Below are positions 19,075-27,782 of a stretch of DNA of 64,000 nucleotides, piece by piece (the first letter of the stretch is position 1; the number at the start of each line of letters is the position of its first letter). The stretch is from NCBI RefSeq assembly GCF_015218165.1, contig NZ_CP048659.1, forward strand, positions 930,001-994,000, in the 5' to 3' direction. The notes below the pieces were generated by a model. That model was not told the DNA's origin, searched no databases, and saw nothing but the letters and a program-made list of their open reading frames with translations. The stretch comes from Acinetobacter piscicola. GTDB taxonomy: Bacteria > Pseudomonadota > Gammaproteobacteria > Pseudomonadales > Moraxellaceae. A program made the translations under genes and the position numbers.

Positions 19075-19251
19075 ATGAAAAGAATATCGATCACATTCAG
19101 TTTATTATTCACTTTTATTTTAGTCGGTTGTAGCGCACAAGAATCTACAGCTCAGAAAATGCAGGAACAATCTCGTACTATGATCATCGGGGGGTACCTG
19201 TGCATGACAAAGATTATCGTTTGCTTGCCCAAAATTAATTTTTCAGATTGA
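19075..19251 (+). pseudogene. Small lipoprotein, probably frameshifted at a G6 run
   Basis: It starts MKRISITFSLLFTFILVGCS with a clear lipobox (LVGC) and continues AQESTAQKMQEQSRTMII. As written it stops at 19251 after an odd hydrophobic tail. If the G6 run at 19089-19094... is read as positions 19189-19194 and one G is added, the tail becomes VPVHDKDYRLLAQN ending at 19238, which is hydrophilic and fits a small lipoprotein better. Function unknown. Confidence 0.6.
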
Positions 19252-19347
19252 TTTTGAAAATTTATAGAGGGAAGAAAATATAAATAAGTTCGTTATTTCT
19301 TTTTAGTATCGGTTAAAATAGCTCAAAATTTAATTTAGGTAGATTTC

Positions 19348-19971
19348 GTGGAATCTTTGATTGTTTTAGGCTCGATTACCTTAGCACTGATGTTGGGTGC
19401 AATAAGTCCGGGTCCTACATTTATTTATGTAGCAAAAAACTCGATTGCGATTTCACGTAAGCATGGTCTTTTTACTGCTTTAGGTACGGGTACAGGCGCA
19501 GCGATTTTTGGCTTGTTGGCAGTCATGGGTTTACAGGCAATTTTACTTGCTGTGCCATCTGCATATTTGGCTTTAAAAATCTGTGGTGGTCTGTATTTGC
19601 TTTATTTAGCTTATAAAATTATTAAACATGCCAAAGAGCCGATGGAACAGGCAGATGGTGTAACTGCTGTAATGAGTTATCAACAAGCGTATCGTTTAGG
19701 TTTGATTACGCAGATGAGTAATCCGAAAATTGCGATTGTTTTAGCCAGTATTTTTACTGCACTTTTACCGAAAGAGATTCCAAGTTATTTTTATGTAGTT
19801 TTACCAATGCTATGCTTCTTTATTGATGCAGGTTGGTATTCACTCGTTGCAGTTGCTTTGTCTGCCGAAAAGCCGCGTCGTGTGTATTTGAAGTTTAAGA
19901 AAGTGTTTGACCGTGTTGCAGGTGGGGTGATGACGGTGCTTGGCTTGAAATTAATTTTTGGGATGAAGTAA
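19348..19971 (+). CDS. LysE/RhtB-family amino acid exporter
   Basis: 207-residue inner-membrane protein with six hydrophobic segments and the family N-terminal motif GAISPGPTFIYVAKNSI. It exports amino acids or related metabolites; substrate unknown. The start is GTG at 19348, preceded by a TTAGGTAGA ribosome site. Followed 19 bases later by an unknown gene, perhaps in one transcript. Confidence 0.9.
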   Translation: MESLIVLGSITLALMLGAISPGPTFIYVAKNSIAISRKHGLFTALGTGTGAAIFGLLAVMGLQAILLAVPSAYLALKICGGLYLLYLAYKIIKHAKEPMEQADGVTAVMSYQQAYRLGLITQMSNPKIAIVLASIFTALLPKEIPSYFYVVLPMLCFFIDAGWYSLVAVALSAEKPRRVYLKFKKVFDRVAGGVMTVLGLKLIFGMK

Positions 19972-19990
19972 TCCATCCATAAGGCTAGCA

Positions 19991-20689
19991 ATGAATCAGA
20001 ATAAAATTGAATTACTTGCCTCGGCAAATTGGACACGAACCAAATGGGACTTAAGCTGGCAATCAATTATTGAATTGTCTGAGCTTTTACCGATAGTAGG
20101 TGAAAGCTATGAAATTGTTTTACTTGAATCTGAGGGAGAGAATACAAGCAATGGCATTTATGATTTACTTTGGTTACCACCTCATTCTGAACTCAATGGT
20201 CTAGATGATCGACCAACAGAGGTATTGAAAGCGCATGTGATCAAAGCTGAACTGGTTGAAGGGGAATGGTTTAGAAATGAATATGGGTATTTAATTGGGA
20301 AAAAATTTAGGGCGAAAATAATTTCAGTTCATCGAATAATTGAAATTTTATCTCAGCTTCATGTATCTAATGATAAGCGCTTAGAAGGTTATTTTAATCT
20401 AGATAGATCTAAAATTTCTTATTATGAATGGGATGATTATTTGTATTTGACACAAAGTGCCGAATATGTGAAAGATGAGTTTTTATTTGTGAAGAATAGA
20501 GAGGGATATTCTCTCATTTTTATGAATAATTCGGTGAGTTATAGCTATCAATGTGAAGTGTGCAAAGTAGAATTAACGCCTCTACAGAATATTTTTATAC
20601 AAAATTTATTAAAAATGGGTGAAAAACTGAGGCCGATTTCACAAATATCAGTTGCTGATAAGCAAGTACAAGGTGCATTGTATTATTAA
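19991..20689 (+). CDS. Hypothetical protein (232 aa)
   Basis: Soluble protein with no signal peptide or membrane segment. It has a C-terminal CEVCKVEL pair of cysteines and many aromatic residues in the middle (SYYEWDDYLYL). I recognise no family. Start ATG with AGGCTAGC upstream. Lies directly behind the LysE gene. Confidence 0.7.
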   Translation: MNQNKIELLASANWTRTKWDLSWQSIIELSELLPIVGESYEIVLLESEGENTSNGIYDLLWLPPHSELNGLDDRPTEVLKAHVIKAELVEGEWFRNEYGYLIGKKFRAKIISVHRIIEILSQLHVSNDKRLEGYFNLDRSKISYYEWDDYLYLTQSAEYVKDEFLFVKNREGYSLIFMNNSVSYSYQCEVCKVELTPLQNIFIQNLLKMGEKLRPISQISVADKQVQGALYY

Positions 20690-21080
20690 CAATCAAATAG
20701 AATTAAAAGAATTAATTGATGTCTTAATCTTCAGAGATGCTGAAAATTAGAGGTATATTGGTTGACTTTTATAAATGACAATTATTGTAACTTTGGATTT
20801 TGATCATTTTGGTAGTGAGTGGAATAGTCAAAATTTTTAGATGTTTGAGAGTGATTTGAGCCTCTGATATTTTAATAATCATCAAGATATTCATGATTGA
20901 AGTTCCATTTTTTAGTTATCTTTAAAAAATGGATTATTAGACTTATTTTTAAGGCTTTTTGATGCAAAATATGTATTTAAATTAATTAATGAAGATATGA
21001 AATGCATTTTTATAAAAATATATTAAATTAAAATATTTATTTTATAATATAAGTGTTTAATTTTATTTTAAAAGTCAATT
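20690..21080. other. AT-rich gap without a gene
   Basis: 391 bases. No frame with a ribosome site, no RNA gene and no clear hairpin seen. It is very AT-rich near the 3' end, which probably holds the promoter of the next gene. Confidence 0.6.
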
Positions 21081-21590
21081 ATGTCTAATTTTAAATTCTT
21101 ATTTATATTGTTCATCTTAGGATGTTCACCTTCTATTTTTGCACAAAATTTTGCTGAAAGCACGAAAATGGTTAGTTATGAATCTAAACGTGATGGTACA
21201 ACATCATTGGTTGAATTCTTATATTATTATCATGATGTACATGAAAGTATCTTAGAATTAAAATTATTACAGCCAATATCACCCGCAAAAATAGCAGGAA
21301 ATATCGTGGTTGCAAAATTACATAACGCCGAGTCAGATGATGAGAATGAATGGTTGCCTATTTTAAATAAGTTGGCAATTTATAATCCTCAAGCAGTTAT
21401 ACCTAAAGAAGAAATGCAGTATGAAAAGCAATGTTATTATAAAGGTAAAGCAAATATAGAACTTATTGAGCTTAAAATTTTTGAAAATCATTATGATGCT
21501 GATGTTGATAATGCCTCTATTAGTACAGGATCTGATATCGAGTTAGTTGAAAAAACCACTTTTAAATGTGATGGAAATATTAATTTATAA
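21081..21590 (+). CDS. Exported hypothetical protein (169 aa)
   Basis: Signal peptide at the N-terminus (FKFLFILFILGCSPSIFAQ). Cleavage after IFA is likely, though LGCS could be read as a lipobox. The mature part is acidic with two cysteines near the C-terminus. No family recognised. Single gene ending at a terminator shared with metG. Confidence 0.72.
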   Translation: MSNFKFLFILFILGCSPSIFAQNFAESTKMVSYESKRDGTTSLVEFLYYYHDVHESILELKLLQPISPAKIAGNIVVAKLHNAESDDENEWLPILNKLAIYNPQAVIPKEEMQYEKQCYYKGKANIELIELKIFENHYDADVDNASISTGSDIELVEKTTFKCDGNINL

Positions 21591-21629
21591 TTCTCTATAA
21601 AATATGAATAATGAAATTTCATGTTTCAT

Positions 21630-21660
21630 AAAAAAGCCCCTACATTGTAGAGGCTTTTTA
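21630..21660. terminator. Bidirectional terminator between an unknown gene and metG
   Basis: AAAAAGCCCCTACA / TGTAGAGGCTTTTT stem (one mismatch) with A-run and T-run on either side, so it can serve both converging genes. Confidence 0.85.
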
Positions 21661-21676
21661 TCTAAGATTTAAAACC

Positions 21677-23734
21677 TTAAGACACTTTATCGCCTGCTTT
21701 AGCACCAGTTTCAGGTGAAATCACCCAAACACCTTCGCCATTACCTGCAGCTAAAACCATACCGTTTGAAATCCCAAAACGCATCTTACGAGGTGCAAGG
21801 TTTGCCACCATCACCACCAATTTGCCTTTTAAGTCTTCAGGTTGGTAGAACTCACGAATACCGCTAAATACATTACGTGGTTCAGCTTCACCGACATTTA
21901 ACGTGAGTTGAAGCAACTTGTCAGAACCTTCAACCGTAGCAGCGTCTAAAACTTCCGCTACACGTAGGTCAACTTTCATAAAGTCGTCGATACCGATAAT
22001 TTCAGCTTCACCCACTTTAGGCTCAGCTTTCTTCTCTTTGGCTTTCTCTTTTTTCTTTTCAGCTTTTGGCGCTTCAGCAGGTGCACCTAAAGATTCTTTA
22101 GATGCATCCACCATGGCTGCAACTGCTTTCGGGTCAACACGTTGCATTAATGGTTGGAACTGTGCAATTTCATGATCAACCAAAATGCTTTGAGCTGAAG
22201 CAAAGTCGAAAGATTCAAGTTTTAAGAAGTCTTGAACTTGTGCTGCAAGTGTCGGTAACACAGGTGCAAGGTAAACCGCCAATTGACGAAACAAGTTAAT
22301 ACCGACAGAACAAACGTCATGAACTTGTTGCTCTTCGCCTTCAATCTTCGCAAGTGCCCACGGTTTTTTCTCATCAATATACTGATTGGCACGGTCTGCA
22401 AGTGCCATGATTTCACGGATTGCAGTCGAAAATTCACGCGCTTCATAGGCTTTAGCAATCGATGTCCCTGCATCAATAAAGCTTTGTACCAACTCAGGCT
22501 CTGCACAAGTCGCAGATAATTTATTGTCAAATTTAGTATTGATGAATTTTGCACAACGGCTGGCGATGTTTACCACTTTACCAACCAAGTCAGAATTTAC
22601 TTTTTGAACGAAATCATCAAGATTTAAATCAGAATCTTCCACTTTATCTGACAAACGCGATGCGAAGTAATAACGTAAATATTCAGGGTTTAAATGCTGT
22701 AAATAGGTTTCCGCTTTGATGAACGTACCACGAGATTTCGACATTTTTTGACCATTGACAGTCAAGAAGCCATTCACAAACAAGCTTGTCGGGGTGCGGT
22801 AGTTGGCACCTTCTAGCATTGCAGGCCAGAACAATGCATGGAAGTAAACGATGTCTTTACCAATAAAGTGATACACCTCATTTTGTGAGTCTTTTTTCCA
22901 ATAATCATCAAAACTTAAGTCAGGACGTTTGGTTTTGATGTAGTTTTCAAAGCTCGACATATAGCCAATCGGGGCATCCACCCAAACATAGAAATATTTA
23001 TTTGGTGCATCAGGAATTTCAAAACCAAAATATGGTGCATCACGTGAAATATCCCAGTCTGACAAACCTGCTTCAAACCATTCATCTAATTTGTTGGCAA
23101 TGGACACAGGTAAGCGATTTTCATCACGTGTCCATTTTTGCAAATATTCTGAGAAATTTGGCAGTTTAAAGAAGTAATGATCAGATGATTTTTCTACAGG
23201 CGTTGCACCGCTCAAGGTTGAGCGAGGGTTTAATAATTCTGTTGCGTTATATGTTGTACCACAAACTTCACACGAGTCGCCGTATTGATCTTCTGCTTTA
23301 CATTTTGGACAAGTCCCTTTAATAAAACGGTCAGATAAGAACATTTGTTTTTCAGGGTCAAACAACTGTGTCACAGGACGAATTGCAATATTGCCTGCTT
23401 CACGGTTTTTGATATAAATCTCAGAAGAACGTGCTTTATTTTCGTCACTGTTGGTTGAATCATAATGGTCGAAATGTACGCCGAAGCCATCAAAGTCACG
23501 GATATGTTCTTTTTGCACATTGGCAATTTGCGCTTCAGGTGTAATCCCATTCGCTTCTGCACGCAGCATGATGGCTGTTCCATGTGCATCATCCGCGCAG
23601 ACATAAGTCACGTTATGACCCATTGCACGCATGGCACGAACCCAGATATCTGCTTGGATGTAACCGAGTAAATGACCCATATGAATAGGACCATTTGCGT
23701 ATGGAAGGGCGTTAGTGACTAAAATATTTCGCAC
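21677..23734 (-). CDS. metG: Methionyl-tRNA synthetase
   Basis: Class I aminoacyl-tRNA synthetase that charges tRNA-Met. It has [12 protein letters not shown] (HIGH motif at residues 18-21), the zinc knuckle [18 protein letters not shown], the KMSKS motif ([10 protein letters not shown]), and a C-terminal tRNA-binding/dimerisation domain ([10 protein letters not shown]) after a Lys/Ala/Glu linker. I chose the GTG at 23734 (685 aa), preceded by AGAGAG, because [14 protein letters not shown] is the family N-terminus. The longer frame to 23803 adds an unrelated tail. Confidence 0.96.
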   Translation of the reverse strand: MRNILVTNALPYANGPIHMGHLLGYIQADIWVRAMRAMGHNVTYVCADDAHGTAIMLRAEANGITPEAQIANVQKEHIRDFDGFGVHFDHYDSTNSDENKARSSEIYIKNREAGNIAIRPVTQLFDPEKQMFLSDRFIKGTCPKCKAEDQYGDSCEVCGTTYNATELLNPRSTLSGATPVEKSSDHYFFKLPNFSEYLQKWTRDENRLPVSIANKLDEWFEAGLSDWDISRDAPYFGFEIPDAPNKYFYVWVDAPIGYMSSFENYIKTKRPDLSFDDYWKKDSQNEVYHFIGKDIVYFHALFWPAMLEGANYRTPTSLFVNGFLTVNGQKMSKSRGTFIKAETYLQHLNPEYLRYYFASRLSDKVEDSDLNLDDFVQKVNSDLVGKVVNIASRCAKFINTKFDNKLSATCAEPELVQSFIDAGTSIAKAYEAREFSTAIREIMALADRANQYIDEKKPWALAKIEGEEQQVHDVCSVGINLFRQLAVYLAPVLPTLAAQVQDFLKLESFDFASAQSILVDHEIAQFQPLMQRVDPKAVAAMVDASKESLGAPAEAPKAEKKKEKAKEKKAEPKVGEAEIIGIDDFMKVDLRVAEVLDAATVEGSDKLLQLTLNVGEAEPRNVFSGIREFYQPEDLKGKLVVMVANLAPRKMRFGISNGMVLAAGNGEGVWVISPETGAKAGDKVS

Positions 23735-23898
23735 GGATATAACTCTCTTTCTCAAAGTTAATGCAAGGGCATTGATTTTAGCGTAATTGCTAGCAAGATG
23801 CACAACAGAATAGGTGAAATGTTTTTTAAATCACTTTTTTGTCTTATGAATACATTATGATATTGAGTCTTGCCTGATTTCGGAAAAGTGCTAAGACC

Positions 23899-24699
23899 AT
23901 GATTTATGATGACGATTTTGATTTTGACCAACCTGTCACCCGTATTCCACAAAATAAAGGCAGCCAGCAACAACTTGGAAAACAGATCTTAAAAGAAGCA
24001 CAGTTCTATCTTGAAGAGATTGCAGAAGATGAACATGGCTATTTACAGAAATGCTTACATCAATTCGCGAAGCAAGAGCCTTATTTTGCTGTACTTGCAG
24101 ACGAATTAAATCAGGAGTTGGATGCGAAGGTCGCCAATGATGCATTGTATTTACTCTATTTTTGGCAGGATATTCATCGCGTTGAAGATTTAAAAAGCTT
24201 TAATCTTTTAGAAGTGGTCAATACCGAGCATTTTCAAACTGAATTTTTTCAAGTATTCGATCGCTTAGAAATCGGTGACAATAAAGCATTACGCAAAAAT
24301 GTGATTCAAGAAGCATTTAAATTGTACGAACTGGGTTTTTATGCAGGTTGTGCGCCAATATTGTATGCACAATTGGAAGGATTATTGACAGATCTTCTGA
24401 TTCAGCATGGTTATTTAAAACAGCAAGACAGTAAATTTGTCGATGTCTATAAAATTGTCCCAGGCTTAAAAGGTCATGAAATTAAGAGCTTGTGGCATAA
24501 AGCCAAAATTGCGCATGAGCTAAACCCGTATTTCTCAGAACTTGCTGCCTATAAAATGGATACCAGTTCTATAGTCACAGCAACACGGCATAATATTTTA
24601 CATGGGACTGATTTAAATCATTTTAATCAAGGGCGTTGTTTTGTCTTGTTTATTTGGTTGTTTGGTGCAATCAGTTTTATGGGGGCAGTTAAATCTTAA
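23899..24699 (+). CDS. Hypothetical protein with a HEPN-like RxxxxH motif (266 aa)
   Basis: Soluble, mostly helical and acidic at the N-terminus (MIYDDDFDFD). The second half carries LGFYAGCAPILYAQLEGLL, and R230-H235 in the segment ATRHNILHGTD. Helical bundles with an R-x4-6-H motif near the end are characteristic of HEPN-like domains, some of which are RNases. I see only the motif and the helical pattern, so function is open. It is divergent from metG. Confidence 0.72.
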   Translation: MIYDDDFDFDQPVTRIPQNKGSQQQLGKQILKEAQFYLEEIAEDEHGYLQKCLHQFAKQEPYFAVLADELNQELDAKVANDALYLLYFWQDIHRVEDLKSFNLLEVVNTEHFQTEFFQVFDRLEIGDNKALRKNVIQEAFKLYELGFYAGCAPILYAQLEGLLTDLLIQHGYLKQQDSKFVDVYKIVPGLKGHEIKSLWHKAKIAHELNPYFSELAAYKMDTSSIVTATRHNILHGTDLNHFNQGRCFVLFIWLFGAISFMGAVKS

Positions 24700-24786
24700 G
24701 CAAATTCACTTAAATTTCACATTTCTCTCATATAAATCACAATTTAATCAGGCAGAATAAGACCAAGTTCAAAAAGGATCATAAAA

Positions 24787-25134
24787 ATGAGATCTTGGTC
24801 ATTATTATTTTCGGCATTTTTCGCCAGTATCGTGTCGGTATTTAGTCTTGTGATCCCTTTTTGTTTGTTTTTAAACTTTTACCATGGCGATTTATTTGTG
24901 GCTGCTTCAGCGCGTAGTGCACAACGGGGTATAGAAGTTATGCTCTATCTCACGCCTTTTTTAATGATCATGGCATTTTTTAGTTTTTGCTTGCTGTTTA
25001 GATGTTTAAAAACGCCACATAAAATATTTGAAATACAACGTTTTTTTAAAGTTATTCGTTACTTTACTCCACTTTGGCTGAGTCTGATTTTCTTGTTTCA
25101 ATTGCTTGATGGCAGAACGGCTGAAATTATATAG
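24787..25134 (+). CDS. Small multi-pass membrane protein (115 aa)
   Basis: Three hydrophobic helices: LLFSAFFASIVSVFSLVIPF, MLYLTPFLMIMAFFSFCLLF and LWLSLIFLFQLL. It has an AAAGGATC ribosome site before the ATG. Its 3' end overlaps by 26 bases the start of the IS630-split gene, so the two were probably translated together. Function unknown. It could also be the N-terminal part of one longer protein if a frameshift occurred at the overlap. Confidence 0.65.
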   Translation: MRSWSLLFSAFFASIVSVFSLVIPFCLFLNFYHGDLFVAASARSAQRGIEVMLYLTPFLMIMAFFSFCLLFRCLKTPHKIFEIQRFFKVIRYFTPLWLSLIFLFQLLDGRTAEII

Positions 25135-25151
25135 CCAAATCCTAAAAACTA

Positions 25152-26006
25152 TAGAACAATAGAGATATGGGATATTCAAAAGATTTTAAAGACAAAGTCA
25201 TAGAAATTATGATTCGAGATGAAATGTCTGTGCGAAAAGCAGCACAGCATTTTAACATCTGTATACAAACGATTCAGAACTGGAAAAAGTCCACTACAAA
25301 CAAACCTATTCCTGGCCGTCCAGCTAAAATTAGCAGAGAGCAAATATTGAAGGATGTTGAACAATATCCTGATGATTATCAGTATGAGCGAGCTGAACGT
25401 TTAGGAGTAAGCACTCATGCGGTATTTAATGCATTACATGCCGCAGGAATATCGCGTAAAAAAAGACGTTAAAGCATCCTAAAGCAGATCAAAATCAACG
25501 TCAGCAATTTCAAAATCTCATAGAGTGTTTAGAAGGGAAATTGCCTCTGATTTACATAGATGAAAGTGGTTTTCAAAGTGAAAGTACCAGAACTCATAGT
25601 TATAGCCTTCAAGGAACACGTGCTGAAGGTGAATTTAACTGGCAGTTGAAGAATTGCAGTAATGCGATCGGTGCAATTATCGAAAATAGATTGTTGACAG
25701 TTGGTGTGTTTAATTGTTCTGTGAATACAGAAGTATTTGAATGTTGGATTGAACAGGATTTATTACCTAAGTTGAAAGAAAGCAGTGTTTTGATTATGGA
25801 CAATGCGACCTTTCACAAAGGGAAAAGACTTCAGGAGTTGATACGTTGTGCAGGCCATTACATTGTGTGGCTTCCTAAATATAGTCCAGATTTAAATCCA
25901 ATAGAAAATATGTGGTCACGAGTCAAGGCGATTCGAACTAAGTTTAGAGTTAAAGATATTGATAAATTATTTAAAGATTACTGTAATGATTTATTTGGTA
26001 TTTAGC
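25152..26006 (+). mobile_element. IS630-family insertion sequence (about 855 bp)
   Basis: Flanked by CTATAGAA at 25149-25156 and 26006-26013, consistent with insertion at a TA target. Exact ends are uncertain by a few bases, because the terminal inverted repeats are weak and CTATAG is itself palindromic. It carries a two-frame transposase. Confidence 0.8.
25167..26005 (+). CDS. IS630-family transposase, two frames joined by a -1 shift
   Basis: The first frame (25167-25472, 101 aa) has a helix-turn-helix domain (VRKAAQHFNICIQTIQNWKK). The second (ATG-started part 25541-26005) has the full DDE set: IYIDESGF, IMDNATFHKG and PDLNPIENMW. At the A7 run 25458-25464 a -1 shift turns RKKRR-stop into KKTLKHPKADQNQR and joins the frames. 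This is the usual programmed-shift design in this group of elements, so the transposase is probably functional. Confidence 0.85.
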
Positions 26007-26215
26007 TATAGAAAGCCTAATTTTCGCGGTCATCAGTCTGAGTATTTTTGCTGTACCCTTGTTGATTGGTATTTGGAGTGGAAATTATATCTATTTGAAA
26101 ATATTAAATAAAAAATGGGTGTTTAAACCTGCTTTGCCATTGTTCCGAAAATATAAACGATTACAGTTTCCACCACTATAAAAATGACAAATAACCTCTT
26201 ATTTCACATTGCATT

Positions 26216-26560
26216 TTATTGAAATTGACCTTGTTCAATAGTTTGAATCAGTATTGAAACTTGCTGTTTCAGTATATTTATTTTTCTAAAATTTTTAATG
26301 AATAATGGTTTTTCCCAGTCCATATTTTTAATCACGACTATACGAAAAAAACCTTTTCGAGTGCCAAAAGGGTTATACCAACCGACATCGATGATCAAAT
26401 CTTTTTGAGGAAATTCAATTTGTAATAAATCCTCAGATAATTCATAGAAGGATTGTGAGTTTAACTGATAAGCATCACTGAGCCATGAAAGGGTATCGTA
26501 TGTCACAATGGCTGAATGCAACTCAATTCCCCACCAATGGTTTTCTAGAAGTTTATTCAT
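26216..26560 (-). CDS. Hypothetical protein (114 aa)
   Basis: Soluble Trp-rich protein starting MNKLLENHWWGIELHSA. No family recognised, though Acinetobacter has many such small proteins. I prefer the ATG at 26560 because it overlaps by 8 bases the end of the upstream minus-strand gene (26553-26777), the classic coupled arrangement. The frame extends to 26575. Confidence 0.65.
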   Translation of the reverse strand: MNKLLENHWWGIELHSAIVTYDTLSWLSDAYQLNSQSFYELSEDLLQIEFPQKDLIIDVGWYNPFGTRKGFFRIVVIKNMDWEKPLFIKNFRKINILKQQVSILIQTIEQGQFQ

Positions 26561-26777
26561 CCATTTTATTCTCAATCAAAAGCTTCATTTTGATGGCTTT
26601 TTCAAAAATGATCTAATTTGTGGGTTTGAATCCACCAGGTTACGACTTGCATTAAAGTTTTAGGATCATCATTTTTATTAGCAAAAACGCATAAAAGGAC
26701 AGTTCGACATTTTCACCTTTTTTGGCAATTTTTTCGTTGCAAATGGCAATCATCTTACGAATCATTTCGGGTGTCAT
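26553..26777 (-). pseudogene. Small conserved gene with two homopolymer frameshifts
   Basis: It starts MTPEMIRKMIAICNEKIAKK and in the first frame stops at 26652. Adding one T to the run at 26683-26687 continues it as FANKNDDPKTLMQVVTWW then IQTHKLDH. Removing one T from the run at 26604-26608 continues FEKAIKMKLLIENKMDE, ending at 26553. The two changes compensate, giving 74 residues. The corrected end overlaps the start of the next gene, supporting the reconstruction. Function unknown. Confidence 0.75.
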
Positions 26778-27043
26778 GAGCTATTCCATCATGATCATAT
26801 AGAATTTAGCATCTTATCTTAAAATTGAAAAAGTTCAGCGCAATAAATGATTCGTCAATGATTGAAAAATAGATTATAAATAATAGAGTAGCAAAAAGTT
26901 ACATACGTAACATTGCGTATGGTATTTATTGCAAATTGCTGTGTAATAATTCATCACTGTAAAAAACAGTGTATAACTAAATCATTGATAAGCATTGTTA
27001 AGCTTAAAATTTACAGCATACCGATACTTCAGAGGATAATGAC

Positions 27044-27541
27044 ATGACAATTGAAAAAAAAGTGAATGATTTAAAAGAAAAAGCATCTGAGTTAAAAGAT
27101 GATCTTAAGTTGAAAGCAGATGAGGCAAAATTTGCAGGTGAAAAAGCAGTTGATGATGTCAAGTATGAAGCAAAGTCAGTGCAACTTGCAGGTGAAGAAA
27201 AACTAAATGATTTAAAACATGATCTTAAACAAGAGAGTGCAGAACAGTCAGATGCTGCACATTCACAGTTAGAGGATGCTAAAGCCAAATGGAGTGATGC
27301 ACAGCAGCAGGCACAGGAAAAATTAGAGCATTTGAAAACTGAAGCATCACATAAGTTTGAAGAGGCTAAACTTAAAGCCAATGAACTGAAGCAAGAAGCA
27401 TCGGTCAAGTTTGATGAACTCAAAGCACAAGCGACAACGAAATTTGACGAATTAAAAAAAGCTGCAACTGAAAAAATTAATTCATTCAAAAAAGAGGATT
27501 CGGCAAAAGTGGATGAGCAAGATAAAGATCAACAAGTTTAA
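27044..27541 (+). CDS. LEA-like hydrophilic helical protein (165 aa)
   Basis: Highly charged Lys/Glu/Ala-rich protein with no signal or membrane segment. It is built from 11-residue-type amphipathic repeats such as KFDELKAQATTKFDELKK, DDLKLKADEAKFAGEKAVDD and SHKFEEAKLKANELKQEAS. This resembles late-embryogenesis-abundant (group 3) or apolipoprotein-like helices, which in bacteria are tied to desiccation or stress tolerance; that role is inferred. It has an AGAGGATAA ribosome site and its own terminator. Confidence 0.75.
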   Translation: MTIEKKVNDLKEKASELKDDLKLKADEAKFAGEKAVDDVKYEAKSVQLAGEEKLNDLKHDLKQESAEQSDAAHSQLEDAKAKWSDAQQQAQEKLEHLKTEASHKFEEAKLKANELKQEASVKFDELKAQATTKFDELKKAATEKINSFKKEDSAKVDEQDKDQQV

Positions 27542-27564
27542 TGTGAAATTTGCTGAAGCGATTT

Positions 27565-27604
27565 AAAAAATGCACTTTATTGAGATGAATGAAGTGCATT
27601 TTTA
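27565..27604 (+). terminator. Terminator after the LEA-like gene
   Basis: AAAAATGCACTT / AAGTGCATTTTT stem with a loop of about 14 bases and a short T-run. Confidence 0.7.
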
Positions 27605-27782
27605 AAGACTAAGAATCTAATTTTTATTCATTTTTGATGATGAAAATGAAACTAAAACCAACCAAATGACTAAGATTTATAAGTACATTCAAAAAGCTTG
27701 ATACAACTTCACTTAACCTAAGCTTCATTTACAGATAGACTATAGGTGTTTTAGGTGCATTTTCACTTTTTGGAGCAAATAT

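Larger units (their letters stand above)
25109..26181 (+). pseudogene. Small membrane protein gene split by an IS630-family element
   Basis: ATG at 25109 inside the end of the upstream gene. Joining 25109-25148 to 26006-26181 (keeping one CTATAGAA) gives an in-frame 71-residue protein. It begins MAERLKLYSQILKTIESL, has a hydrophobic helix (LIFAVISLSIFAVPLLIGIW), and has a basic C-terminus ending RLQFPPL. The in-frame restoration supports this being a real gene. Function unknown. Confidence 0.7.

Noticed and set aside
27004..27489. Ser/Cys-rich minus-strand frame opposite the LEA-like gene
   Set aside because: Codon shadow of the Lys/Glu/Ala repeats; the plus-strand gene has the ribosome site and terminator.
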